From Choristoneura fumiferana (Eukaryota > Arthropoda > Insecta > Lepidoptera > Tortricidae), in contig NC_133500.1 in assembly GCF_025370935.1 (NCBI RefSeq), forward strand, positions 2,334,248 through 2,398,247: 64,000 bases of DNA. The letters run 5' to 3'. A program made the translations under genes and the position numbers. The notes below the pieces were generated by a model that saw only the letters and a list, made by a program, of their open reading frames with translations, was not told the origin of the DNA and ran no database searches. Positions 52,135-62,214 of the stretch are shown in pieces; the first letter of the stretch is position 1; each line of letters starts with the position of its first letter.

Positions 52135-52580
52135 TTACCCACGGCTTCGCACACGTAAATCATTAGGTCCAACAGCTGAAATACCGGGATTTTTAAAAAA
52201 TTGCCGTGGGAATTCCCGAAAATTAAATCGTTTTCATTGACATTACATTAAAAACAATCATGGTAAATTTCATGACTCTAAGCCCAGCGGTTATTAGTTC
52301 GAAATTTTATCCCTATCTCGTGGAATATCGAGTAGGCTATGTTTTATTCCAGATGTCAAACTATCTATATACCAATTTTCATGACAAAGCTGAGCGGTTG
52401 TTATTTCAAGATTTTATCCCTATCCCATGGGAATATCGGGATAAAAAGTATCCTATGTTATCTAACTTTTCGCCAAATTTCATCCAAATCCGTCCAGCCG
52501 TTTCAGCGTGAAGAAGTAACGAACATATTCCTCACTCACTCACAAACTTTCACATTTATAATATTAGTAGGATTAGTAGG
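52135..52580 (+). repeat. interspersed repeat, long copy
   Basis: TTTACCCACGGCTTCGCACA, GCCGTGGGAATTCCCGAAAA, two tandem TTTTATCCCTATCCC blocks, ATCCGTCCAGCCGTTTCAGC and TTTATAATATTAGTAGGATT. It extends the copy at 6330-6645 with an internal duplication. Confidence 0.65.
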
Positions 52581-53237
52581 ATAGTAGGATAAGGATAGAA
52601 CCTTTATAAACCTTCATTAAATAGTGTAACTTAACACAAATAATTAATATCTACGAAAAATTAATTTGCAGAGCCAGCCATAATTATCGGTAGGTAAGGT
52701 TGGTTCAGTCAAATTAATTATTTTGTTGGTACAGCACTAAATTTCCAGAGACTAGACCGACCATAGACCAACTTCGGTGAGGAAAAAATTATCATGTCAA
52801 TTTGACAAATATAACGGATTTTCGTCTTCCATTTATTCTATAAAATAAACATATTTACACGATTATTTAATGATAAAATGATTGTTAAAAACAGTGCTGA
52901 GCTCATTGAGATGTGAATATGATCGGGATTGGCGTTCAAATGTAAGTAACTACGGAGTAATCGTGAAAAAATGCTTTGTTTTACACAATGATTTTTTCCA
53001 TTGAATAGTATTATACTTTGCCTATCTGCGGCCTTATTATAGCTACGTTTATGGTTTAGTCAACTTTTTAGTTAGCTTGTTGCCATGGTAACTTCTCCTG
53101 AGTTACTCATTTAAGTATGATTGTATGTGGTACAAATGCACTAAAGGTTATATTGTTGACAGTTTCCAAGACTTTCAACGCAATTCCTTCATGGCTCACT
53201 CATAAGCATACAAATATGTATACATTGCAAACATTTC

Positions 53238-54114
53238 NNNNNNNNNNNNNNNNNNNNNNNNNNNNNNNNNNNNNNNNNNNNNNNNNNNNNNNNNNNNNNN
53301 NNNNNNNNNNNNNNNNNNNNNNNNNNNNNNNNNNNNNNNNNNNNNNNNNNNNNNNNNNNNNNNNNNNNNNNNNNNNNNNNNNNNNNNNNNNNNNNNNNNN
53401 NNNNNNNNNNNNNNNNNNNNNNNNNNNNNNNNNNNNNNNNNNNNNNNNNNNNNNNNNNNNNNNNNNNNNNNNNNNNNNNNNNNNNNNNNNNNNNNNNNNN
53501 NNNNNNNNNNNNNNNNNNNNNNNNNNNNNNNNNNNNNNNNNNNNNNNNNNNNNNNNNNNNNNNNNNNNNNNNNNNNNNNNNNNNNNNNNNNNNNNNNNNN
53601 NNNNNNNNNNNNNNNNNNNNNNNNNNNNNNNNNNNNNNNNNNNNNNNNNNNNNNNNNNNNNNNNNNNNNNNNNNNNNNNNNNNNNNNNNNNNNNNNNNNN
53701 NNNNNNNNNNNNNNNNNNNNNNNNNNNNNNNNNNNNNNNNNNNNNNNNNNNNNNNNNNNNNNNNNNNNNNNNNNNNNNNNNNNNNNNNNNNNNNNNNNNN
53801 NNNNNNNNNNNNNNNNNNNNNNNNNNNNNNNNNNNNNNNNNNNNNNNNNNNNNNNNNNNNNNNNNNNNNNNNNNNNNNNNNNNNNNNNNNNNNNNNNNNN
53901 NNNNNNNNNNNNNNNNNNNNNNNNNNNNNNNNNNNNNNNNNNNNNNNNNNNNNNNNNNNNNNNNNNNNNNNNNNNNNNNNNNNNNNNNNNNNNNNNNNNN
54001 NNNNNNNNNNNNNNNNNNNNNNNNNNNNNNNNNNNNNNNNNNNNNNNNNNNNNNNNNNNNNNNNNNNNNNNNNNNNNNNNNNNNNNNNNNNNNNNNNNNN
54101 NNNNNNNNNNNNNN
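53238..54114. other. assembly gap (877 N)
   Basis: 877 N in a GANAB intron. The right edge falls inside a SINE A copy. By elimination, the missing GANAB exon between 54739 and 50387 probably lies here. Confidence 0.99.
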
Positions 54115-54285
54115 AGGGAAACCTGCACAAACCTGCGAAGCAATTCAATGGTGTGTGTGAAGTTCCCAACCCGCACTGGGCCCGCGTGGGAACTATGGCC
54201 CAAGCCCTCTTGTTTTTGAGAGGAGGCCTGTGCCCAGCAGTGGGACGTATATAGGCTGGGATGATGATGATGATGATGATTGTAC
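54115..54285 (+). mobile_element. SINE family A, cut by the gap
   Basis: AACCTGCACAAACCTGCGAA, GGGCCCGCGTGGGAACTATG, CCCAGCAGTGGGACGTATAT then (GAT)n. The head lies in the gap. Confidence 0.8.
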
Positions 54286-54334
54286 ACCTAGGGTCGTGTA
54301 ATGAGGGTAAATAGTGCCGCCTACCCTGGATTTT

Positions 54335-54605
54335 GCAGGTGGTAAGACCTTGCGCAAGGTCCGCCCGGATTGCTACCACCATCTTGCTCGCTAATCATGC
54401 CGTGAAGCAGGTCCTTGCACTGTTGTGTTTCGGCGTATAGAGTGAGACAGCCGGTGAAATTACTGGCCCTTATCCCATCTCAGACCTCTAGGTTGGCAAC
54501 GCATCTGCAATACCCCTGGTGCTGCAGATGTTTATGGGCGGTGGATCTCTTACCATCAGGAGACCCACTTGCTCGTTTGCCATCCAGTCGAATAAAAAAC
54601 AAAAT
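54335..54605 (+). mobile_element. 5'-truncated LINE tail
   Basis: AAGACCTTGCGCAAGGTCCG, ACAGCCGGTGAAATTACTGG, TACCATCAGGAGACCCACTT, GCTCGTTTGCCATCC and an A-rich tail. Sister of 47087-47358. Confidence 0.75.
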
Positions 54606-54738
54606 TGACCCACTGTACGCCAATGTACAGTTGCCATCAGATATTTCAGAGTCTCAGAGGAGTTTGGTCACAAACATTGTGACACGAGTATTTATATATT
54701 AGAAAGAAAGACAGGTTAAAAGAGCTAGTTGTACGTAC

Positions 54739-54881
54739 GCTGGGCTCGTTCATATCGTTCCAGTGATGCACGTCCTTGGTGGTCCCGGGGAAGTTCTCGA
54801 ACAAGTAACGCTCCGCGTAGTACTTGCTGACGCGAGGGTCGAAGAAGTCCAGGTAGCTGGACGAGCCCGGCCAACACCAGC
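54739..54881 (-). CDS. GANAB: Glucosidase II alpha, exon with the catalytic nucleophile
   Basis: Acceptor TTTGTCAG, donor CCCAGC|GTACGT. Phase 1 in, phase 0 out. WCWPGSSSYLDFFDPRVSKY YAERYLFENFPGTTKDVHHW NDMNEPS: the Asp in WNDMNEPS is the GH31 nucleophile (Asp542 in human GANAB, where the preceding block is WCWPGSAGYPDF). In the ER, glucosidase II with its beta subunit removes the two inner alpha-1,3-linked glucoses from N-glycans, gating the calnexin cycle. Confidence 0.95.
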
Positions 54882-54922
54882 CTGACAAACGACATGTAAT
54901 ATGAACCCGTGTCCGACGCGGG

Positions 54923-55033
54923 ACGGTCCAGGGCTCTAATTCATAAGTCATCATAGAACCATTTCACAGTAAATGAAAATCGTAATGACTTAGAAAAGGT
55001 TCCATGATGGCTCAGGAATTAGTCCTTGACCGT
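54923..55033. mobile_element. 111 bp hairpin MITE
   Basis: ACGGTCCAGGGCTCTAATTC with AAGTCATCATAGAACC at the left, GGTTCCATGATGGCTCAGGA with ATTAGTCCTTGACCGT at the right. Confidence 0.72.
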
Positions 55034-55041
55034 AAATTGTG

Positions 55042-55129
55042 CCTTAAGGGCGGTAAATAAGGAATTACAAATGAAAGTCTATTAGAAGCCCGAAGTCGAA
55101 GATGTTCTTAATTCTAGTACCGCCCTGTT
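55042..55129. mobile_element. GGGCGGTA hairpin, copy 1
   Basis: GGGCGGTAAATAAGGAATTAC ... TCTTAATTCTAGTACCGCCC, an inverted-repeat unit. Copy 2 (55286-55370) lies on the other side of a TTAA-flanked MITE. Confidence 0.65.
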
Positions 55130-55133
55130 TTAA

Positions 55134-55281
55134 CCCTTTAACCGCCATTGTCTGAATTATAAGACAAAAATTATCCAGCTCATTTCGGCGCAGTCTTATA
55201 ATTAAGACAAAATGTCATATAGTTTCAGTGTAGGTGGCGATACGGGCACGTACGGATGAAAACGTATTGGCGGTTAAAAGG
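55134..55281. mobile_element. piggyBac-type MITE (TTAA flanks)
   Basis: CCCTTTAACCGCCATTG at the left, ATTGGCGGTTAAAAGG at the right, TTAA at 55130-55133 and 55282-55285. Interior GTCTGAATTATAAGACAAAA with its inverse GTCTTATAATTAAGACAAAA. Confidence 0.72.
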
Positions 55282-55285
55282 TTAA

Positions 55286-55370
55286 GGGCGGTAAATAAGG
55301 AATTACGAACGAGAGTCTATTACTTCGGGCTTTAATTAATCGATCTTCGTAATTTCATTACCGCCCGTGT
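55286..55370. mobile_element. GGGCGGTA hairpin, copy 2
   Basis: GGGCGGTAAATAAGGAATTAC ... GTAATTTCATTACCGCCC. Shares GAGTCTATTA and the GGGCTT/AAGCCC words with copy 1. Confidence 0.65.
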
Positions 55371-55404
55371 GACATACAATGCTTTTCATGACATTTGTAA
55401 AAAA

Positions 55405-55800
55405 CCGGCCAAGTGCGAATCGGACTCGAGCACCGAGGGTTCCGTACACATTTGTAGGTATTTATGAATATCCGGTCCAAATTTCATAGTTATAGGTCAA
55501 CGGAAAATACCCTACTAATTTTGATTGCCTTGAGTGTTGAAATGGCTATACGTTTTATGCGGCATAAACGGCCGTAGCTTTTTTTATTCCTTAATTTACG
55601 TAAATGTAAATTTAGGAATTTTATTTTTTCACAGCTTCAAGGGGCTCTAGTCTAGACCTGATTATTATGGTTTCAATTTCAACTCGATATCTTTACGCGT
55701 TCCCGAGATAAAGGGTCTTGACAGACCGACGGACGGATAATAAAATGATCCTATAAATAAAAGTTCCGTTTTTTTTTTTTTTTGATGTATGGAACCCTAA
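55405..55800. repeat. GGGTTCCGTA interspersed repeat
   Basis: AAAACCGGCCAAGTGCGAAT, GAGGGTTCCGTACA, CCGAGATAAAGGGTCTTGAC, GACCGACGGACGGATAATAA and GTATGGAACCCTAAAAA. A well-dispersed lepidopteran repeat, here nearly complete, in a GANAB intron. Confidence 0.65.
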
Positions 55801-55907
55801 AAATTATGATTTCCAGTCATTCCGATTGTATGCTTATTAATGCTTAACCACCAGTTATCATGGTTCAGCATTTTGAACTCCACCTGCGCTCGAGACGAGA
55901 CACTTAC

Positions 55908-56095
55908 CCTCGTAGACTTTGCCGTCTTTATCCTGGACATAATACCCGTTGTCGGTGGCATCTTCGTGCAGGAAGTATCCGGCCTCCCGCTTGATATGGG
56001 GGTCGATGATGACGACCAGCTTGCGGCCCACGGCCGACAGGTTCGCCACCATTTCCAAGGGGTTGGGGAACTTCTCCGCATCCCATGTGAAATAC
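55908..56095 (-). CDS. GANAB: Glucosidase II alpha, first visible exon
   Basis: Acceptor CGCTTCAG, donor GAGG|GTAAGT. It enters with one base completing a codon, leaves in phase 1. YFTWDAEKFPNPLEMVANLS AVGRKLVVIIDPHIKREAGY FLHEDATDNGYYVQDKDGKV YEG aligns with human [20 protein letters not shown] ... RKLVAIVDPHIKVDSGY. DPHIK is a strand of the GH31 (beta/alpha)8 barrel near the active site. The preceding exons (N-terminal domain, start of barrel) are not visible to the right, and probably lie beyond 64 kb or in the gap at 57 kb. Confidence 0.95.
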
Positions 56096-56273
56096 CTGAA
56101 GCGTTGTTTTTTGAGACATTGTGTCGAGGTATTAAATAAATGACTCTAAACCTGACCTGTATTTTGTTCAGAATCGACCTATACTTTAAACTAAGGTGTT
56201 TTTTTAAAATTCCACTTTCACTGTTAATAATATATCTCATATTTAAATGAGCACAAAATTTTCCACTATTATA

Positions 56274-56744
56274 CAGGTTGGCTCATTTAGATCGGTCAGT
56301 ATGGGAAAGTCTGAAACTATAAGACATACGAAGATCTGTTCTTAGGAACCATGTCATCGATTTTAGTAACAAGAAATACTGCATTCAAACATTAAAAAAA
56401 ACTTGTTCTCAGTATGGTAATCGGACCAGGTCGTTTTTAAAAAAAAATACTTACACTAATTCTATTTGGATAATGATAGTGTAGGTCATAAGCAATAAAT
56501 GTTAGTATGAAACACGACTAGAATGAATAAAATGCATTCTTTTCAAATTCTTTAATAATCCAAGTTTTATTTTTCAAAGCGTCCGTCCGGGTTCGATTTC
56601 CGAGTTGAGTACAAGTTTTTTTTAAATTTATAAATGCACTTTTTCTTGTTATTAAAATCAATGACATGGTTTCTATGAACAAATCTTCGTATGTGTTATA
56701 GTTACAGACTTTCCCATACTGACCTATCTAAATGAGCCATCCTG
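56274..56744. mobile_element. 471 bp mariner-like hairpin element (TA flanks)
   Basis: CAGGTTGGCTCATTTAGATC ... GTCAGTATGGGAAAGTCTG at the left; CAGACTTTCCCATACTGACC ... TAAATGAGCCATCCTG at the right. Arms of about 100 bp. TA borders both ends, as for Tc1/mariner insertions. No transposase inside. Half copy at 39258-39470. Confidence 0.75.
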
Positions 56745-57029
56745 TATGTACTGTGACAAAATCAGGATATCCCCTTTCTATAAATAACTTTGTTATTTAT
56801 CACCTGTGCATACATAATGATGTTGACGTTTCTTGTTAATTTTTTTTGGAATTACTGTACAGTATTCTATGGTTTTTAAATTGAAGTACTTAATAAGAGG
56901 GCGGAAATTTTTTCTTTGCTCCGGGCGGCTCATGCCCACGCTACGTCACTGCTATTATGGCACAGATGTAATGAACAATGTTTTGCCATTGTATTTCGTG
57001 GGTAAAGTTAGTACAGTTTGATTAATTCG

Positions 57030-57078
57030 AGTTAACACTTGACAGATGGGCGTGCCTTCAGTCAATTTTCAACTTTGA
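57030..57078. repeat. left arm of the 203 bp inverted-repeat element, cut by gap
   Basis: GAGTTAACACTTGACAGATGG then GCGTGCCTTCAGTCAATTTTC, as at 44817-44865. The rest is in the following N run. Confidence 0.65.
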
Positions 57079-57338
57079 NNNNNNNNNNNNNNNNNNNNNN
57101 NNNNNNNNNNNNNNNNNNNNNNNNNNNNNNNNNNNNNNNNNNNNNNNNNNNNNNNNNNNNNNNNNNNNNNNNNNNNNNNNNNNNNNNNNNNNNNNNNNNN
57201 NNNNNNNNNNNNNNNNNNNNNNNNNNNNNNNNNNNNNNNNNNNNNNNNNNNNNNNNNNNNNNNNNNNNNNNNNNNNNNNNNNNNNNNNNNNNNNNNNNNN
57301 NNNNNNNNNNNNNNNNNNNNNNNNNNNNNNNNNNNNNN
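57079..57338. other. assembly gap (260 N)
   Basis: 260 N between two different repeats, so the gap itself is probably repeat-derived. Confidence 0.99.
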
Positions 57339-57396
57339 CCGGACAAACATAAAAACCCACATACTTTCGCATTTATAATATTATTAGTATGGATGG
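57339..57396 (-). repeat. end of the TTTATAATATTAG repeat
   Basis: CCGGACAAACATAAAAACCC then ACTTTCGCATTTATAATATT, the 3' end of the family at 18110-18331. Confidence 0.6.
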
Positions 57397-57451
57397 TACG
57401 CTCAGGAGGCATTAGCGGGACAGTCTAAACGTGTTTTTTAACAACTGTACT

Positions 57452-57637
57452 TATTGAGGTTTGCAGGTTTCTAAGATGAAAACTTGAGATTTCTCGTTCA
57501 AAGTATTTAATTTCCGAAATACAAAATGTCTTACAGCAGAATAACGAAGTAGACAACTTAGAGCAGATGGTGGCGCCATCTAGACAATTTTTTTTTAATA
57601 ATTCAGTATTGCCATAGTTAACTTTTCTTTTCTAACA
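57452..57637 (-). repeat. 3' LTR of the copia element
   Basis: 186 bp. On the minus strand it begins TGTTAGAAAAGAAAAG and ends CTGCAAACCTCAATA. The internal neighbour is the purine-rich TTTTAGTGGGAG (polypurine tract, 57638-57649). Confidence 0.9.
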
Positions 57638-57725
57638 CTCCCACTAAAAGTTAACTCACTTAACAGTAACAATTAAATTGACACTTTTGATTCAGTGTCT
57701 TTAATAACAAAAATAAAATTACTTG

Positions 57726-59795
57726 CTATACATAAGATGACTTCTTAGATATGCAACATTGAGTGGATAAGGCTTTAGTTAAAATGTCTGCCAGTTGATT
57801 TTTACTTGGTACATATTCAATCTTTATCAAACCTGACTCTACCTTTTCCCTCACAAAATTATACTTAACATCTATGTGCTTTGTTCTCTTGTGATAAGCA
57901 GGGTTGTTAATTAATTTAATGGCACTCTGATTATCAACACATAGTGTTACACAATTATAATTCTCACCTAACTCAGACAATAATTGTTGTAACCACAATA
58001 TTTCTTTTGCAGACTCACAAGCAGCAATAAATTCTGCTTCAGTAGTGGAGAGAGCAATGGTCTTTTGCTTTTGGCTGCACCATGTGATTGGTCCTCCATT
58101 CATTTGAAAAATGTAACCGGTAGTAGACCTACGACTATCTATATCACCTGCAAAATCTGAATCAGAATATCCAATGAGATCACTGCTTTCTCCATATTTT
58201 ATACAATAATCTTTAGATTCAATTAGGTATCTTATTATACGTTTAACCCCGTTTACATGCTGTTGACTATAGTTATTTACATATCTGCTTAAAACATTAA
58301 CAGCAAATGCTATATCTGGTCTCGAAACTGAACACAAAAATAGTAATGATCCTATAGCTTCTCTATATGGAAAGCTCGAAATGCTTTCATCTTCACTTTT
58401 AGTAAAATTAACATTCATGTCTGCTGGAGTACTTACTGGGTTTGCATTTGACATGGAAAACTTTTCTATTATTTGCCTAATGTAATCTCTTTGGGATATA
58501 CAAATACAATTGTTCAATCTCTCTATTTCCATGCCCACAAAATATGTCAAATTTAGCTCTTTAATTTTAAATTCTTGTTTTAAATAATTAATAATTTCTT
58601 TAATAATTTGTTTAGACTCTGACACTATTAAAGCGTCATCAACATAAATTATTAAGAACACTCTAACTTTCTTAAAGAAACCTATATATATACAGTTATC
58701 AGCCTGTGATTGTACAAAACCATATTTCTTTAAAAAATCAGTAAATCTTCTATTCCAACACCTAGAAGCCTGCTTCAATCCATACAAAGCTTTATTCAAT
58801 TTTAAAACATAGTTACTATCAAATTTTACACCTTCTGGTATTTCTATATAAATGTCTTCTTCAAGATAACCATTTAGAAATGCTGTTTTCACATCAAACT
58901 GTTGAATTTCTAAATTATACTTAGCTGCAATTGAAAGAATAATTCTTATTGAATCATACCTCGTGGTTGGAGAAAATATCTCTTGATAATCAACCCCTTT
59001 TATTTGATTAAAACCACGAGCACACAGACGAGCCTTGTAGCGCATAATTTGACCATTGACATCCTTCTTGACAGCAAACACCCATTTAGTAGTAAGAGTT
59101 CTCTGACCTGCCTTTTTTACTGGAGACCAAGTTTTGTTTTCTTCTAGTGCAGTCAGCTCTTCTTGTATGGCTTTGGACCATTCCTTCTTGTGTGGGCTTC
59201 CCATTGCTTCTCCATAAGTTTGTGGTAATGACAGCTCAACAAGATTTGCTTCAAGGTTTTGCTTCCTTCGCGGTCTCAAATTCACATGACATATTGTTTC
59301 CAACTCTTCATCTAATTCTTGGGATGGCTCATAGGAAGGATCTTCACAATTGCTATAATCATTCTCAGTTGATGAACTTTCTTCTAGTGCAACATCTTCC
59401 TCGATGACAACACCAGATCCAGTGTTAGATTTATTATTCACGGTATCATCATTTTCTTCATTTAAAACAAATATTTGAGCTATATTTCTTCTTATCTCAG
59501 GAACCAGATTTTCATCAAATATTACATTTCTTGACACTTTTACTTGTTTTGTATTTAAATTATACATTCTATAGTTGGTATTATCATAACCAACAAGCAT
59601 CATTTTCTCACTTTTCTTATCAAACTTAGTTCTGAGCTGGTCGGGAATATGAACATATCCAGTACTACCAAATATTTTTACATGACCCATTTGAGGTTTC
59701 ATTCCATTCCATAACTCAAAAGGTGTCTTATTGGGAGTCTGGCTCGAGGAGGTTCTATTTAATATATAAACTGCACAGTTCACAGCTTCAGCCAC
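57726..59795 (-). pseudogene. pol: copia integrase C-terminus, reverse transcriptase and RNase H
   Basis: 689 open residues. After the integrase end (GNxxP-like NKTPFELWNGMKP) comes the reverse-transcriptase domain: WVFAVKKDVNGQIMRYKARL, QFDVKTAFLNGYLEEDIYIE, ALYGLKQASRCWN and the catalytic YVDDALIV. RNase H follows with GYSDSDFAGDIDSRRSTTGY and STTEAEFIAA, typical of copia. It ends ILTKALSTQ and a few residues. Active-site residues appear intact; only the connection to the integrase part is broken by a frame change near 59790. Confidence 0.9.
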
Positions 59796-60313
59796 AAATT
59801 CAATGGAACATCTCTTGCATATAGCATAGAGCGAGCACTCTCTACAATAGTGCGTAACTCTCTCTCAGAGCGACCATTTTGTTCTGGTGTGTACGGAGCC
59901 GTACACTCATGAAGTATGCCTTCTTTCTCCAAATATTCCTTAAAAGCTTTATTTACATACTCTTTTCCGTTATCTGTATGAAGTGTCTTTACATTATGGG
60001 CATATTTGTTCCTGACCAGAGCATTATATTTCTTAAAAAATTCCAGGACATCACTCTTGTGCTTCATAAAATATACATGTCGATAACTTGTAGCAGCATC
60101 TTTGAACAATACAAAATATTTCAAACCTTGAATTGATGCGTGACTCATAGGCCCGCAGACATCGCTGTATACTAAGTCACCTGGCTGTAATTCTCCTCGC
60201 ACTGATTTTTGAAATGAGAAACGACATTGTTTTCCATATGCACATGCTTCACAAACAAAGTCATTTTGATTATTGTCCACTTTCAAGCCTTCAACTACAC
60301 TATTGGCACTCAT
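59780..60313 (-). pseudogene. pol: copia integrase core
   Basis: 177 residues. GDLVYSDVCGPM and FVLFKDAATSYRHVYFMKHK start the core, HTDNGKEY supplies the second Asp and PYTPEQNGRSERELRTIVES the catalytic Glu of the DDE triad. The zinc-binding half (CEACAYGKQ) is at its start. Frame breaks at both ends (near 60339 and 59790) separate it from neighbours. Confidence 0.9.
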
Positions 60314-60318
60314 ATTCT

Positions 60319-60606
60319 TTATTTCTTTAAGGTTGATATGTCCAATCTCTCATGCCACCTTTTAATGTCATTTTGATCACTTTGAACCACATTACAAACA
60401 TCTGGAACCACTGTTTCTATTTTCAACTTGTATAAGTTATTTTCTGTAATGCTTGCAATCATTACGACCTTGTCTTCTTTGCATATTAAAGCGTTTGGGT
60501 GTTTCTTGATAATAGTATATCCTTTTCGTACTATTACTCCTTCAGAAAACAAATTTCTTCGTAAATTGGGAACATACAACACTCCATTTAGCACACTGTG
60601 CTCCAC
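60319..60606 (-). pseudogene. pol: copia protease-integrase linker segment
   Basis: 95 open residues: GVLYVPNLRRNLFSEG, typical of the segment between the copia protease and integrase, then KRWHERL, the start of the integrase zinc-binding HHCC part, which breaks into a stop near 60319 because of a one-base change. Confidence 0.8.
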
Positions 60607-61568
60607 TGTTCATTAACCCATCTCTTTATCATAATTTTTCCAATGCCGCACACTTCTACTGATTGCTTGTTACCCAGTGACAATGATTTTTGTTTGCATT
60701 GAACAATTTCTTCAAAAAAATCTTTTCTGAATGTCATATGTGCTGATGCACCGCTGTCCAATATCCAAGTATTCTCTTCAACTTCATTATAGTTGGTTTC
60801 CACATTAAAAGCTAACATTGTTTCTTCTTTAGTTGGTTTCTTGGTTGCTTTTCTTGGAGCACGGCATTCTTTTGAGAAATGACCGCGCCTCCCACAGTTA
60901 TAACATTCAAACCGATGCTTGACAGATTTGTTTTGATTTGCACCACTGCTACTTGCCTCATTCTTTTTCTTTGACTTAGTATTAGCAACAAACAGGGCGG
61001 TTTCCTGTTCTTCTTCACCCGCAATACTGGCTTCTTCATCTAACAAACGAGCAGTTAAGTTAGTAAGAGTTTGCTTTGTAGGATCCAATGACATCCATGC
61101 TTGACGCAACGATCTATACTTGGCAGGCAGTGTACCGAGTATTTTTGTTATGATGGCCATTTCACTAACAGTTTCACCACTATCTTTCAACTGCTGAGCT
61201 AAATTTTCCACTTTAGAGATGTGTTGTGCTACACTGTCACTTAAGGACATCTTGTACTGATAAAACCTTTCATGAACCAGCATTTTATTCAATTCACTCT
61301 TCTGTTCATACACTGATTCGAGTTTCAACATTATTTCTTGAGCAGTTTCACAGTTTTCTATGAGTGTAATTTGCTTGAGGTCCATCGCAGAGGTTATGAT
61401 GAACATTGCAGTGCCGTCTTTTTTAAGCCATTCTGTTGAGTTGGTTTCTGGTTTGGGTACAGAAATATCAATTCCATTCGCTTTTAAAGCGCACTTGATT
61501 TGGAATTTCCACTGTTTAAAGTTGTTGCCATCAAATTTGTCCATATTCAATGACCGCGCGGCTTGCAT
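60588..61568 (-). pseudogene. gag: copia Gag and protease
   Basis: 326 residues from about 61568. N-terminal capsid-like FDGNNFKQWKFQIKCALKAN; a helical region with LNKMLVHERFYQYKMSLSDS; one CCHC knuckle CYNCGRRGHFSKEC; then the aspartic protease motif WILDSGASAHMT. The frame is lost near 60605 shortly after the protease. A single Gag-Pol frame without internal stop would be usual for copia. Confidence 0.9.
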
Positions 61569-61655
61569 TTTTGAGGTTATCTTCTTGATAATTTCTTGAC
61601 AACAAAATTAACTTTTTCTTTGCTGTTTCTACTGTTCTCTAAGTTACAGAGCTTC

Positions 61656-61669
61656 CTGGTCCCATAACC
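61656..61669 (-). other. primer-binding site of the copia element
   Basis: Directly inside the 5' LTR the minus strand reads GGTTATGGGACCAG. This matches the copia-type site complementary to the anticodon region of initiator tRNA-Met (GGTTATGGGCCCAG in Drosophila copia), meaning a half-tRNA primer rather than a tRNA 3' end. One mismatch to that sequence. Confidence 0.75.
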
Positions 61670-61852
61670 TATTGAGGTTTGCAGGTTTCTAAGATGAAAA
61701 CTTGAGATTTCTCGTTCAAAGTATTTAATTTCCGAAATACAAAATGTCTTACAGCAAGAATAACGAAGTAGACAACTTAGAGCAGATGGTGGCGCCATCT
61801 AGACAAATTTTTTATAACTCAGTATTGCCATAGTTAACTTTCTTTTCTAACA
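61670..61852 (-). repeat. 5' LTR of the copia element
   Basis: 183 bp, same ends as the 3' LTR. It differs by one inserted base after CTTACAGCA and by a few changes in the T-run/AATAATTC region. Confidence 0.9.
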
Positions 61853-62214
61853 GTCTTCACGTCAAGAAAAAAACGCGTCCAATATTTTCTGATAATCTAA
61901 GTCTAACTGATGGAGTAGTTACTCCATAATTAGGTAATTAGAATTTTTTAGGACTAACTTAGTCTATCTGATGTTATTTTCGATGCGTTCCTTTGTCTTT
62001 TGCTAATGTAACGCCGTCTACACCTTTCGATGGACACTTTTGTTTACACAGAGATTACTTACTTACTACTCCTTAACTTCAACCCTTCAATCTAAATTAT
62101 TAATGTTACAAGCAAGCCATCAAAAAAAAAAACTTTTTTTTGACAATATTTCCCAATAATGAAACGTCTACCTAAAAATCTAATATTTTCTTATAAAATA
62201 TTTTTCAATTCTGA

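Larger units (their letters stand above)
50388..53237 (-). other. GANAB intron left of the 877-N gap
   Basis: Repeats only: LINE tail (51003-51228), SINE C (51789-51955) and the interspersed repeat (52135-52580). The expected exon that follows WNDMNEPS was not found here. Confidence 0.5.
57452..61852 (-). mobile_element. Ty1/copia LTR retrotransposon, nearly complete
   Basis: 4.4 kb element on the minus strand: 5' LTR 61670-61852, primer site, gag, protease, integrase, reverse transcriptase, RNase H, polypurine tract, 3' LTR 57452-57637. The protein order with integrase before reverse transcriptase defines the copia group. The LTRs differ by only a handful of bases, so insertion is recent. 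The flanking pentamers GTACT (57447-57451) and GTCTT (61853-61857) match in four of five positions. Three frame breaks separate the coding parts, so this copy is not intact as assembled. It lies in the upstream intron or flank of GANAB, same strand. Confidence 0.93.

Noticed and set aside
53117..54382. Long open frames on both strands across 53-54 kb
   Set aside because: They consist almost wholly of N; no real coding sequence.
57039..57428. Open frames across 57.0-57.4 kb
   Set aside because: Artefact of the 260-N gap.
59879..60136. Plus-strand frames inside 59.1-60.6 kb
   Set aside because: Antisense to copia pol.
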